NCBI GenBank assembly: GCA_036244855.1
Contig: BQKZ01001732.1
Coordinates: 30,050-94,049, forward strand
Direction: 5' to 3'
DNA: 64,000 nt
DNA from: Temnopleurus reevesii
Lineage: Eukaryota; Echinodermata; Echinoidea; Temnopleuroida; Temnopleuridae
Within the stretch, counting starts at the first letter, position 1. Every line of letters starts with the position of its first letter. Position numbers and translations under genes: made by a program. The notes under the pieces were generated by a model. The model was not told the DNA's origin. It ran no database searches and saw nothing but the letters and a program-made list of their open reading frames with translations. Positions 23,170 to 33,663 of the stretch are shown here, piece by piece.

Positions 23170-24530
23170 TAAGAAAGTTTCATTAATTTCTCTTCATATC
23201 AATATTAAATACACCTGTAAATATATCTGATGCATTAGGAGCTAGAGTACATATTTGAGAGATTTCTACGTTCTTCTTTTTTTTTCAATTTTGAATTTGG
23301 GGTTACATAATTGGCCTATGGGTGTTACACTCAATTTGGCCTCTGAGGCTTGGCTGCTCAGTCTTTTCAACATAAATTCTAAAAATATTATAAAAAAACA
23401 TGGATACATCAGAAACTCTTTGGATAAATAAATTGTATAGATGCATACATCCAAAATATTTATAATAACAATTTATACTAGAATTTGTCAGCAAATATCA
23501 TGGCAGAAAGAATCCATTTATCCTTGAGGCGTTGGAGCCTAATCCACTAATCCAGACTACACATCATCAATAACTATTGTTATCATGATAAAAGAGTGAA
23601 ATAAAATTATTGTTCATTGTTGCAAAAAGGGCGATCTAGCCCGCTTCGCTTAGAAAACACATTACAAAGTATTCAAAGCTTGGTATTCTTTTAATGGGCT
23701 AAAACTACCACTCCGTTCTAAAAAGAAAAGCAACCTTTCCTGACAGGTAATTAATTATCCCAATTCAACAGGATGATCTATTTATACTAAGGGAATATTG
23801 TTGAGATCTCATATACTATTAGGGTAGATTGAATGGAATTTGTGCAACTCATAGATCTATATGTAGCACATACAAATGTTGTTAGATGTATTTTCATCAG
23901 AATCAAAATCATAAAGTAAAAATATTTCTTGGGATTTCGGAAGGTGGGAATAAAAATAATTTTCTCCTAAAAAAAGATGAGGAAGAATAACAGTAGAATA
24001 TCAATTATCACTTAAACGAAAGAGGATTTAAAAAAAAATCTGATTTTCAAAGAGAAGTAGCCCCAAAAGATGTTGCATGTCAGTAAAATGTAAAGGCAAT
24101 TTAAAAGAAATGCTTCGGGATCTAGATGATTTGAAGAATTGAAGATTCAGTACATTACACTTTGCTACAAAGATCTACATCAAAGTAAAAAAAAAAATGA
24201 AAAAATAAATAAAACATGCTGATGTGATTTTCATTTCATTTTCACAACTAATTTGTAGAAAATTGATATGAAAATCAGGTTTGACAGCTCAAGAGCTCAC
24301 GTATATGACAGAAATTGATTTTCTTAAGTTGCAAAATCTTGTAGCCAGGTGGCAACTGTAGCAGGGTGGTGTGTAAACAAAATGGTTGCTCTGGGATACC
24401 AATCAAAAAGTGACAAATGATCGCCATGAGAGCTACAAACGCTATTCAGGTGAGGTCTTTGATCTAGGAATCATGTTTCCAGGTTTTCAGAACTTTTTGG
24501 TCCATTCGAAAAATCAACTTCATGGTTGGC
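23170..24530. other. Non-coding stretch, nothing recognised
   Basis: Apparently single-copy AT-rich DNA. No splice-flanked frame of useful length was found. Confidence 0.35.
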
Positions 24531-24784
24531 CTGCTGCGGCAATCAATTTGCTTGTTAAGAAATGTTAGCACACACACATCAGGGCATTAACCCGCATGAA
24601 TGGTGCAAGACATGAATGTGTATAGATGGGACTATTAAAGAAAAATTGTGTTTTTATTAGAAGAAATCTTCCTTCATTGATTAATAAAATATTACTTGAA
24701 GCCTCATCCACATCAGCAATTTCTTTATGGTTTCTGCAATGTATAAATAATTTGTGTTTCTGTTTTAAAATATGACATATGTTC

Positions 24785-25245
24785 ATGATTTGCTTATGAA
24801 TTTATATAGAGCAATCAATTACGCCAATCCACAGCGATATAATTCTGAACAGGGGGTTTTACAGGCTATATGTTGCCACAAACACTAGATAATGTTAAAA
24901 ATATAGCATATGTTCATGATTTGCTTATGAATTTATTTTCAAGCGTGAACAGGTCATCCTCAAAAAAAGCATTCATGTTATCAACCCCTATAGAGCAATC
25001 AATTACGCCAATCCATAGCGATATAATTCTGAACAGGGGTTCCATCGGATATATGATTTACAAAGGGCTGACTCTGTTTTAAAATATGGCATTTGGTCAT
25101 GATTAGCGTACAAAATTATTTTCAAATGTGAACGGGTTATCCTCACGCAAGCATTCATGTTTCTCCACCCCTATAGAGCAATCAATTATCCCAATCCAAA
25201 GTGATATGATTCTGAACAGGGGGTTGCACATAAGGTGACAGCTGC
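24785..25245. repeat. ~183-bp satellite, 3 units (copy A)
   Basis: GCAATCAATTANNCCAATCC recurs at 24811, 24995 and 25178. Each unit ends in GATATAATTCTGAACAGGGG or a close variant. Confidence 0.9.
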
Positions 25246-25373
25246 ATATGAGCTTTCCATTTTCTTGGGCGATGTGACATATTTATTTTGCTGTGCATTT
25301 TGTAAATTAGAATAAAGGAAGGGTGTTTGATGGAAAGGAAAAGGTGTGAACAGAAGATAGGTCGACACGGGAG

Positions 25374-25452
25374 ATGGGAATGTTCAAAGAGAGAGAGAGG
25401 AGATATGTTCTCATATTTTATTTTACACTGATCTTCTCAGTATCTACTGCTG
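25374..25452 (+). CDS. Putative signal-peptide first exon (copy A)
   Basis: An ATG in a favourable context (G at -3 and G at +4) opens 26 codons. They read as a basic n-region (KERERR at residues 5-10), a hydrophobic core of about 13 residues (YVLIFYFTLIFSV) and a small-residue c-region (STA). This is the textbook layout of a secretory signal peptide with cleavage near the end of the exon. The frame runs into G|GTAAGT at 25452/25453, a consensus 5' splice site in phase 1. Copies at 26956-27034 and 31801-31879 keep the frame and the donor; copy B changes codon 3 from Met to Lys. The rest of the protein is unidentified. If real, it is the start of a secreted or type I membrane protein gene on the + strand. 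Confidence 0.45.
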
Positions 25453-25599
25453 GTAAGTACTTATATGTGTTTATAAAAAAAAAATAAGCAAATAAATAAA
25501 CACTTAAAAAAAGGTATATAGATCCGATAATGAGCAGGAAAAAATTGAAGGAGGTTTACCTCAAAGCTTACTTTATTGTATTTCATCTTGGATAGAAAA

Positions 25600-25815
25600 A
25601 TAATAAAAATACTGAAATACATGTAAAACTATGGTGAGAGAAAGGAGAAAATACAAAAGAAAATGGATTGAGAAAGAAGAAATCAAAAGTGAGATGAGAG
25701 AAAGAAAACGAGACAAGAAAGGAGAAAGAGAGGTGAGAAAAGAGAAGGAGAGAGAGACTAAAACATCTTTCAAGAAGATAGAAGTTAAAATTGAATGTGA
25801 CAGAGAATTGTAGGA
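25600..25815. repeat. Purine-rich low-complexity stretch (copy A)
   Basis: GA-rich intron-like sequence. It yields charged frames on + and Ser/Leu/Phe-rich frames on -, repeated unchanged in all three copies (also 27185-27410 and 32030-32240). It is conserved only as part of the duplication and no gene is called. Confidence 0.6.
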
Positions 25816-26099
25816 CTTTGGTAATCTGTAAGGATAGCTGAAAAGACAAATGCACCTAACCGAAGAACATCAATAAAGCCTCCCCCNCCTGCTGCGGCAA
25901 TCAATTTGCTTGTTAGGAAATGTTAGCACACACACATCAGGGCATTAACCCTCATAAAAGGTGCGAGACATGAATGTGAATAGATGGGACTATTAACGAA
26001 AAAATGTGTCTTTACATGAAAAAAAAATTATCACTTGTTAGAATACTACTTTCAACTCATACACATCTGCATTTGTTTATGGTTTCTTCAATTTACAAA

Positions 26100-26815
26100 T
26101 AAATTGTGTTTCTGTTTTGAAATATGGCATATGTTCATGAGTTGCTTATGAATTTATTTTCAAGTGTGAACAGGTTATCCTCATACAAGAATTCATGTTT
26201 CTCCACCCCTATAGAGCAATCAATTACGCCAATCCATAGCAAAGTTATTCTGAAAAGGGGGTTACACAGTATAGATGTTTCAACAAGGCACCATTATACT
26301 TTAAAGAACTCTGAAAGACATTTAAAATTAAAATAAAATTTCAAGTGTGAACAGGTCATTTTCAAGCAAGCATTCATGTTTCTCCACCCCTATAGAGCAA
26401 TCAATTATCCCAATACATAGCAATATAATTCTGAACAGGGGTTTGACATCATAGATGTTTCCTCAAGGCACTATTATACTTTAAAGAACTCTTTACACAC
26501 ATTTAAAACTAAAATAAAATTTCAAATGTGAACAGGTCATCCTCACGCAATCATACATGTTTCTCCACCCCTATAGAGCAATCAATTACGCCAATCCATA
26601 GGATATAATTCTGAACAGGGGGTAGCAAAGTGTAAATGTTTATACAATGTAATATTGTACTTTAAAGAACTCTTAAAGACATTTCAAATCAAGATCAACT
26701 TTCTCAAGTGTGAACAGATTATCCTCACACAAGCATTCATGTTTCTTCACCCCTATAGAGCAATCAATTATCCCAATCCATAGCGATATAATTCTGAACA
26801 GGGGGTTGCACATAG
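26100..26815. repeat. ~181-bp satellite, 4 units (copy B)
   Basis: GCAATCAATTANNCCAATNC recurs at 26216, 26397, 26578 and 26760. Units also contain CACCCCTATAGA, TTCTGAACAGGGG and TACTTTAAAGAACTCT. Confidence 0.9.
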
Positions 26816-26955
26816 GGCGACAGCTGCATTGGACTTTCCATTTTCTTGGGCGATGTGACATATTTATTTTGCTGTGAATTTTGTAATTTAGAATAAAGGA
26901 AGGGTGTTTTGCTGGAAAGGAAAAGGTGCGAATGGAAGAGAGGTTGACACGGGAG

Positions 26956-27034
26956 ATGGGAAAGTTCAAAGAGAGAGAGAGGAGATATGTTCTCATATTT
27001 TATTTTACACTGATCTTCTCAGTATCTACTGCTG
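26956..27034 (+). CDS. Putative signal-peptide first exon (copy B)
   Basis: Same exon as at 25374-25452, with intact frame and GTAAGT donor at 27035. Codon 3 is AAG (Lys) where copies A and C have ATG (Met). The 5' flank carries several substitutions while the exon carries one, which weakly supports constraint on the exon. It is probably an allele of copy A and not a separate gene. Confidence 0.4.
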
Positions 27035-28020
27035 GTAAGTACTTATATGTGTTTATAAAAAAAAAATAAGCAAATAAATAAACACTTAAAAAAAGGTATA
27101 TAGATCCGATAATGAGCAGGAAAAAATTGAAGGAGGTTTACCTCAAAGCTTACTTTATTGTATTTCATCTTGGATAGAAAAATAATAAAAATACTGAAAT
27201 ACATGTAAAACTATGGTGAGAGAAAGGAGAAAATACAAAAGAAAATGGATTGAGAAAGAGGAAATCAAAAGTGAGATGAGAGAAAGAAAACGAGACAAGA
27301 AAGGAGAAAGAGAGGTGAGAAAAGAGAAGGAGAGAGAGACTAAAACATCTTTCAAGAAGATAGAAGTTAGAATTGAATGTGACAGAGGATTGAAGGACTT
27401 TGGTAATCCGTAAGAATAGCTGAAAAGACAAATGAACCTAACCGAAGAACATCAATAAAGCCTCCCCGCCCCCCCCCTGAAAAAAACCCATAACAAGAAT
27501 GTGTATTGCAATCTACATAAGACATGTAAGATGTAGATGTAGAGGAAAATAAAATAACATCAGAAGCATTTGAAAAACAAAATGGAGGACAAAAAAGCAA
27601 CATCAAAGTCCCCCTCAGTACATGGAATGTCAATGCAATCTATATAAGATGTAGATGTAGAGGAAGAAGGAAACAAAAGCAGAACACCATTTCAATATTC
27701 TTTGTAATGCTATTCAAATCATAACCGGCTTGTCATTGTTGTGTCCGCACAGTTCAATTCACGACGAACGGATGTATTCTACTTCGACCGACTTAATTTT
27801 TCAAAAATAGTTTATATTGTATTTTACCTGAATTATGTATTATGATTTAAATTGTACACAAGACACAAAGCACTCTTCAAAATAAGACCTTTTGTCTTTT
27901 TATCTTAACTTAATACATTTTTAGAGAAAATGTAATCTTAAATTGCCAAAGTTTTCTATTGGTATAATACACAAGTATGTCCTGAGCACTTTAGGAAATC
28001 TAGTAAAAAATTATAATTGG

Positions 28021-28080
28021 TGGAAAGAGCACTATATAAGATCCATGTATTATTATCATTATTATTTTATTATTATTCGA
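28021..28080 (+). repeat. SINE/LINE-like tail fragment
   Basis: GAGCACTATATAAGATCCAT followed by an (ATT)n run resembles the GCGCTATATAAAT + (ATT)n tail of the SINE at 1-226. Copy C carries the same fragment at about 32866-32925. Too short to assign. Confidence 0.4.
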
Positions 28081-28196
28081 AATAAATATTGTAGATACCA
28101 CTACATAATATCCAATATTACTAGAGATTTTTAGATATTTGTTCCACTTGGCTTTCATCATGTTTCTCTCATTTTATGATGGAGTTTCACATCATA

Positions 28197-28415
28197 CCAT
28201 ATGTCCCAAAAAAATGACAACGGGGCTTTCAGGATTAATAACTTTTGAAAATGAATATGAAAATGAATGCGGTTTGGCATGTCAAACATATAACCTTTCA
28301 CCTATATCTGGTGAAAATTTCAGGAGATTTGCTTCAGTGGTTACAAAGAAATGAAGCTTTTTGTAGCGGATGTCATAATTCCGTTCTGCACAAGTTTGTG
28401 AGGACGGAGATGTGT
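28197..28415. mobile_element. Left arm of palindromic element, cut by gap
   Basis: Same as 33042-33260 in copy C: starts CCATATGTCCC after a TA and runs into the N gap. The missing part should be the loop and right arm. Long hairpins are hard to assemble from short reads, which would explain the gap. Confidence 0.85.
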
Positions 28416-28805
28416 NNNNNNNNNNNNNNNNNNNNNNNNNNNNNNNNNNNNNNNNNNNNNNNNNNNNNNNNNNNNNNNNNNNNNNNNNNNNNNNNNNNNN
28501 NNNNNNNNNNNNNNNNNNNNNNNNNNNNNNNNNNNNNNNNNNNNNNNNNNNNNNNNNNNNNNNNNNNNNNNNNNNNNNNNNNNNNNNNNNNNNNNNNNNN
28601 NNNNNNNNNNNNNNNNNNNNNNNNNNNNNNNNNNNNNNNNNNNNNNNNNNNNNNNNNNNNNNNNNNNNNNNNNNNNNNNNNNNNNNNNNNNNNNNNNNNN
28701 NNNNNNNNNNNNNNNNNNNNNNNNNNNNNNNNNNNNNNNNNNNNNNNNNNNNNNNNNNNNNNNNNNNNNNNNNNNNNNNNNNNNNNNNNNNNNNNNNNNN
28801 NNNNN
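28416..28805. other. Assembly gap of 390 Ns
   Basis: Unsequenced. Frames of 149-211 residues that cross it are meaningless. Confidence 1.
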
Positions 28806-28972
28806 CTTGCCCAATTGGGCAACTAAAATTTCATACTTGTTTTCCACTCTCTGCAAATTGGGATTGGCCATCATTTTGGGGCAAGACAAACTTTTATTCG
28901 GGCAAGTGATTGGAAAACTTGGTTGCCCGATTGGGCAACTGGTGACAAAAATTCTTGTAGCACCCTGTACAT
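28806..28972. mobile_element. Transposon end with TTGCCCNATTGGGCAAC motifs
   Basis: The stretch contains GCCCAATTGGGC and TTGCCCGATTGGGCAACT and ends in GTAGCACCCTGTA. Read on the minus strand this is a TACAGGGTGCTAC terminus, which looks like the end of a CAGGG-type DNA transposon. The other end lies in the gap or is absent. The family is not named. Confidence 0.5.
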
Positions 28973-30720
28973 ACATGAATTAATTTGTTGCAGGATATGA
29001 TAACAAGGAATTTATTTGATTGCCTCATAACCATCAACAATATAGAATGAGTTATTCTATGTATCTCTTTTTTTTACCTGAATGTGTGTATTATGATTTA
29101 AATTGCACACAAGATATACTCTTCAAAATATTGTCTATTGTCTATTGTCTTTTTATCAAAACTACATACATTTTTAGAAAAAATGTAATAAGCCAAAGTT
29201 TTCTATTGGTATAATACACAAGCATATCCTGAGTTCTTTGGGGAATCTAGTAAAAGTTTATGAATAATTTTTCTGAAGTACTTTTATGGTGGAGTTTTGC
29301 ATCATATAATTCATAATTCTTACAAGATTTACAGCTATAAAAATGATCCATAAATTTGAGAAGCTACACAAAAGATATTTTCTGATCAGTTTCTAAAAGC
29401 ACTTATCTGGATGGGATGACAGAATTACCTATATGTAGGACTGAACGTTTATTTTAACAGGGCACAAACATAGAAACAGATCATAAATAACCATGTCTGG
29501 TATGGTTCAAAAGAGTGTCTAAAAAGCTGATAATTTTGCAAATTGTGTATCTTTCGATCCAACAGACCACAAATAAAGTAGATAAAAATATATTAAAACA
29601 AAAACTGACATTTCAAGTCTTCTAAGGCTCTTTCTTTGGAAAAATTACTTAGAAGGAAATGAAATTAAAAATCATGAATTGTCAGGCTGGCAGTTATCTC
29701 AAATTTTCATTTTGTCTACAGCCTTATATACAATGCATTCATATACTGTGGGAATTTCATAATTCAGTAGCAAAAGGATTTAATTAAATTCCCTTACCAA
29801 AACTTGTATTGTAGTAAACTTCATTGAATTAGCAGAAGGGCACTTTGACTGTATTATAAATTCATTAACATAAACCCATGGCATTGAACTCCTGAAAAAC
29901 AACTTCTCAAGGAATTTCCTCCTGGCCTTTTTCTGGCCACAAAAACATGGATCCATGTCATAAGAGTGTGAAGTTGCCATGGTAATTAGTTCTTTTTACA
30001 CTAGGGGATATTTGGGTTGATTTGCCGGGCAGGAGGAGAGGAGGGGAGATGTTGAAAGAACAAAATAGTTTGACCCCAGGACCAAACTAAACAACGGTGT
30101 CGTTCACATTCCGATGTAAAGTTTTCTGAAATACATAATGTATAGGGGAGAATAACAGTATATTGTATGAGTAAATATCTCTCCAATGTGATATTGTTTG
30201 AATTAATTTATTGCCAAAGGGTTTTACAATTGAAAAAAAACTAAAATAATTTCCTAAACATAATATGACTTCCTTTATCCCTACAATAAATCTTATCTGT
30301 CCTACAGTACTATATCTAAAAAAAAATTATGCTTCTAACTTGCACTTTGGTTAGATTGGGGACTGGATACAAGAAATATATTTTATGTATTCTTTCTTCC
30401 ATCTTCTTAAAGGGTAGGCGAGAACATACAAATGTAAATGACAAGTGGCAAAGAATTTTTTTATCTCATGCCATCCCCCCACCCATCCCCAAAATTTGAC
30501 TCATACATTCCCTATTCATTCTTTGCACCAAAAATAGAATAAAATCACAATAACCCCCTCCTCCCCCAAATGCACAAAAAACACAGAAAATTCATGGGGG
30601 GGGGCAAGAACCCCAGAGAGTCCAGACTTCCTTTTAACAGTTTACAAGAAACTAGGGTAACAACACAGGGCCAGATCAATTTTTGACACATGCAAACATT
30701 TTGTTTACTTGTCTGTTTAG

Positions 30721-30741
30721 GTTTTTAAGACCTCATGCGAA
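30721..30741 (+). other. Possible 21-nt microexon (copy B')
   Basis: GTTTTTAAGACCTCATGCGAA lies between a T-rich tract ending TTTAG and GTAAGTG, so both splice signals are good. Copies at 35402-35422 and 38903-38923 are identical, including the immediate flanks. In phase 0 it would add seven residues (VFKTSCE). Joined directly to the phase-1 signal-peptide exon it would give a stop, so it cannot be the next exon by itself. Chance remains likely for so short a segment. Confidence 0.15.
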
Positions 30742-31272
30742 GTAAGTGTGATATACTAAAATAACAATAAGTTCTATTGAAGCAAAGGGAGAAAAAAAAT
30801 CCTCATAAAAATCCTCAATTATCTGGAGAATGATGTAAAAAGCAAACTGAGAATTAAAGGAAAGTTAACAGACCCTGTGGTATCATACAAGTAGAGTCTC
30901 GCCTTCATATTTTTCACTCAGAATTCAGAGCTTTGTAGCAGTTAAATTTTTTTCTTTTGCTTTTCGAGACATTATTACGTCATAATTTTGAGACATCATT
31001 GGTCTAGACCAACAAATATTAATGAAGAACTGCACCCATTTGTGTCTATAAAATAAGATTCACAGAATAGGGACTTGTAACATAAAGAGATACAATTAAT
31101 CGAAAATTAATCATATCTTTGTGGTTCACATTTTGCCATAGACTTACAATTAAAATTGATTGTAAGTTTATTTGCATCCTTTATATTACAGACCCTACAT
31201 GATCACTTAAAAACTCAATTTTTATCAGACGCTTGGATAAAAATGAGAAATTTTCTATTACTTTATTTCTAG

Positions 31273-31359
31273 GAGAAGATGGCATACACTCTCAGATATT
31301 TTATCAATGATACAGCCCTAGATAATTACTTACCATTATTGGACAAGCTGTACGGACAG
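31273..31359 (+). other. Possible 29-codon exon (copy B')
   Basis: Follows a pyrimidine-rich tract ending TTTCTAG and ends at CAG|GTGTCA. It stays open in phase 0 and would read EKMAYTLRYFINDTALDNYL and on to LYGQ. The same sequence is at 35954-36040. The diverged block at 38664-40930 lacks it altogether, which argues against an essential exon or indicates a polymorphic deletion. No family is recognised. Confidence 0.2.
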
Positions 31360-31800
31360 GTGTCAGAAAATATCTCCTTTATAGGGTCATCTGTTAAAAT
31401 TTGCTACATTTCATTTCTATCTAAAAAAAATTCCAATTGCCTCCAAATTTCTGAAACATCCTTCAAACTATCTATATTTACATGTCTTTGAGTAACATCA
31501 AGCAGTACTCATCCTCTCAAACAATGTGAAATATTACAAGCAAATACTGTCAAATCTTCACCATTTTCGCTCCTTTGCATTTCACAAAGACAAATAATGC
31601 AATAATGAAATAGACAAGCAGATGGCTTGGTCAAATTTGCGAAAGAGAGAATTTGTATTTACATTTGTCACCTGAATANCTTTCCATTTTCTTGGGCGAT
31701 GTGACATATTTATTTTGCTGTGCATTTTGTAAATTAGAATAAAGGAAGGGTGTTTGATGGAAAGGAAAAGGTGTGAACAGAAGATAGGTCGACACGGGAG

Positions 31801-31879
31801 ATGGGAATGTTCAAAGAGAGAGAGAGGAGATATGTTCTCATATTTTATTTTACACTGATCTTCTCAGTATCTACTGCTG
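31801..31879 (+). CDS. Putative signal-peptide first exon (copy C)
   Basis: Identical in sequence to the exon at 25374-25452, with donor GTAAGT at 31880. Of the three copies this one lies in the longest unbroken sequence, so it is the best starting point for finding downstream exons. In phase 1 the next exon must supply two bases to complete a GNN codon. A compatible acceptor (TTGCAG|AA, giving GAA) is at about 37892 inside the invariant block; this is suggestive only. Confidence 0.45.
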
Positions 31880-33041
31880 GTAAGTACTTATATGTGTTTA
31901 TAAAAAAAAAATAAGCAAATAAATAAACACTTAAAAAAAGGTATATAGATCCGATAATGAGCAGGAAAAAATTGAAGGAGGTTTACCTCAAAGCTTACTT
32001 TATTGTATTTCATCTTGGATAGAAAAATAATAAAAATACTGAAATACATGTAAAACTATGGTGAGAGAAAGGAGAAAATACAAAAGAAAATGGATTGAGA
32101 AAGAAGAAATCAAAAGTGAGATGAGAGAAAGAAAACGAGACAAGAAAGGAGAAAGAGAGGTGAGAAAAGAGAAGGAGAGAGAGACTAAAACATCTTTCAA
32201 GAAGATAGAAGTTAAAATTGAATGTGACAGAGAATTGTAGGACTTTGGTAATCTGTAAGGATAGCTGAAAAGACAAATGCACCTAACCGAAGAACATCAA
32301 TAAAGCCTCCCCGCCCCCCCCCTGAAAAAAACCCATAACAAGAATGTGTATTGCAATCTACATAAGACATGTAAGATGTAGATGTAGAGGAAAATAAAAT
32401 AACATCAGAAGCATTTGAAAAACAAAATGGAGGACAAAAAAGCAACATCAAAGTCCCCCTCAGTACATGGAATGTCAATGCAATCTATATAAGATGTAGA
32501 TGTAGAGGAAGAAGGAAACAAAAGCAGAACACCATTTCAATATTCTTTGTAATGCTATTCAAATCATAACCGGCTTGTCATTGTTGTGTCCGCACAGTTC
32601 AATTCACGACGAACGGATGTATTCTACTTCGACCGACTTAATTTTTCAAAAATAGTTTATATTGTATTTTACCTGAATTATGTATTATGATTTAAATTGT
32701 ACACAAGACACAAAGCACTCTTCAAAATAAGACCTTTTGTCTTTTTATCTTAACTTAATACATTTTTAGAGAAAATGTAATCTTAAATTGCCAAAGTTTT
32801 CTATTGGTATAATACACAAGTATGTCCTGAGCACTTTAGGAAATCTAGTAAAAAATTATAATTGGTGGAAAGAGCACTATATAAGATCCATGTATTATTA
32901 TCATTATTATTTTATTATTATTCGAAATAAATATTGTAGATACCACTACATAATATCCAATATTACTAGAGATTTTTAGATATTTGTTCCACTTGGCTTT
33001 CATCATGTTTCTCTCATTTTATGATGGAGTTTCACATCATA

Positions 33042-33663
33042 CCATATGTCCCAAAAAAATGACAACGGGGCTTTCAGGATTAATAACTTTTGAAAATGAA
33101 TATGAAAATGAATGCGGTTTGGCATGTCAAACATATAACCTTTCACCTATATCTGGTGAAAATTTCAGGAGATTTGCTTCAGTGGTTACAAAGAAATGAA
33201 GCTTTTTGTAGCGGATGTCATAATTCCGTTCTGCACAAGTTTGTGAGGACGGAGATGTGTAAAGCACATTGGTTACTTCAACTTCCAATGTTTCACTGGT
33301 CAAAATGAATGTTACTGTTTTTGTTTTGGGGCTTTTATATGTAAATTAAATATCCACGCTTGTCATGAATTATTTGAATGACATTATTAAGCAGTAACAT
33401 TCCTTTTGAGCAATGAGTCGTGGGAAGTTTAAATAACCATTGTGCACGTCTCTATCCTCACAAACTTGTGCAGAACGGAAATACGACATCCGATACAAAA
33501 AGCTTCATTTCTTTGTAACCACTCAAGCAAATCTCATGAGATTTTCACCAAATATAGATGAATAGTTATATATTTGACATACCAAACCGCATCTATTTTC
33601 ATATTCATTTTCAAAAGTTATTAATCCTGAAAGCCTCGTTGTCATTTTTTGGGGGACATATGG
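33042..33663. mobile_element. 622-bp palindromic element, CCATATGTCCC ends, TA target
   Basis: Left arm (33042 to about 33258) and right arm (about 33447-33663) are inverted copies at roughly 85-90% identity. They share CATATGTCCC, AATGACAACG, GGATTAATAACTTTTGAAAA, ATGAAGCTTTTTGTA and CACAAGTTTGTGAGGA. TA flanks both ends (33040-33041 and 33664-33665). The allelic-looking sequence near 29302-29316 reads CATCATATAATTC with a single TA, which is exactly the expected empty site. It has no coding capacity. This is a non-autonomous foldback with TA target duplication. Confidence 0.9.

Larger units (their letters stand above)
24531..25886. repeat. Duplicated block, copy A
   Basis: Starts GCCTGCTGCGGCAATCAATT and ends at AATAAAGCCTCCCCC before the N at 25887, after which the same GCTGCGGCAATC start recurs. 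It contains three satellite units and a signal-peptide exon. From about 25252 to its end it appears identical to copy C (31680 onward), while copy B (25888 onward) differs. Confidence 0.85.
25888..28415. repeat. Duplicated block, copy B (left of gap)
   Basis: Begins with the same GCTGCGGCAATC landmark as copy A but has four satellite units against three. It differs by several percent up to about 27420. From about 27476 to the gap it looks identical to copy C (32321-33260). Abrupt changes between diverged and identical stretches point to a mosaic assembly or to gene conversion. Confidence 0.8.
28985..31678. repeat. Duplicated block, copy B' (right of gap)
   Basis: Matches copy C at 33670-36357 (offset 4681 over most of it). 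The first few hundred bases also align with the start of copy B around 27830-28195 and carry the empty site of the palindromic element near 29302-29316. From about 30130 to 31600 the match to copy C appears exact; at both ends it is several percent diverged. Confidence 0.8.

Noticed and set aside
25573..25855. Repeated Ser/Leu/Phe-rich minus-strand frames (also 27155-27431 and 32000-32282)
   Set aside because: Reverse of a GA-rich low-complexity stretch, conserved only because the whole block is duplicated.
28245..28976. ORFs of 149-211 residues across 28416-28805
   Set aside because: Most of their length is Ns.
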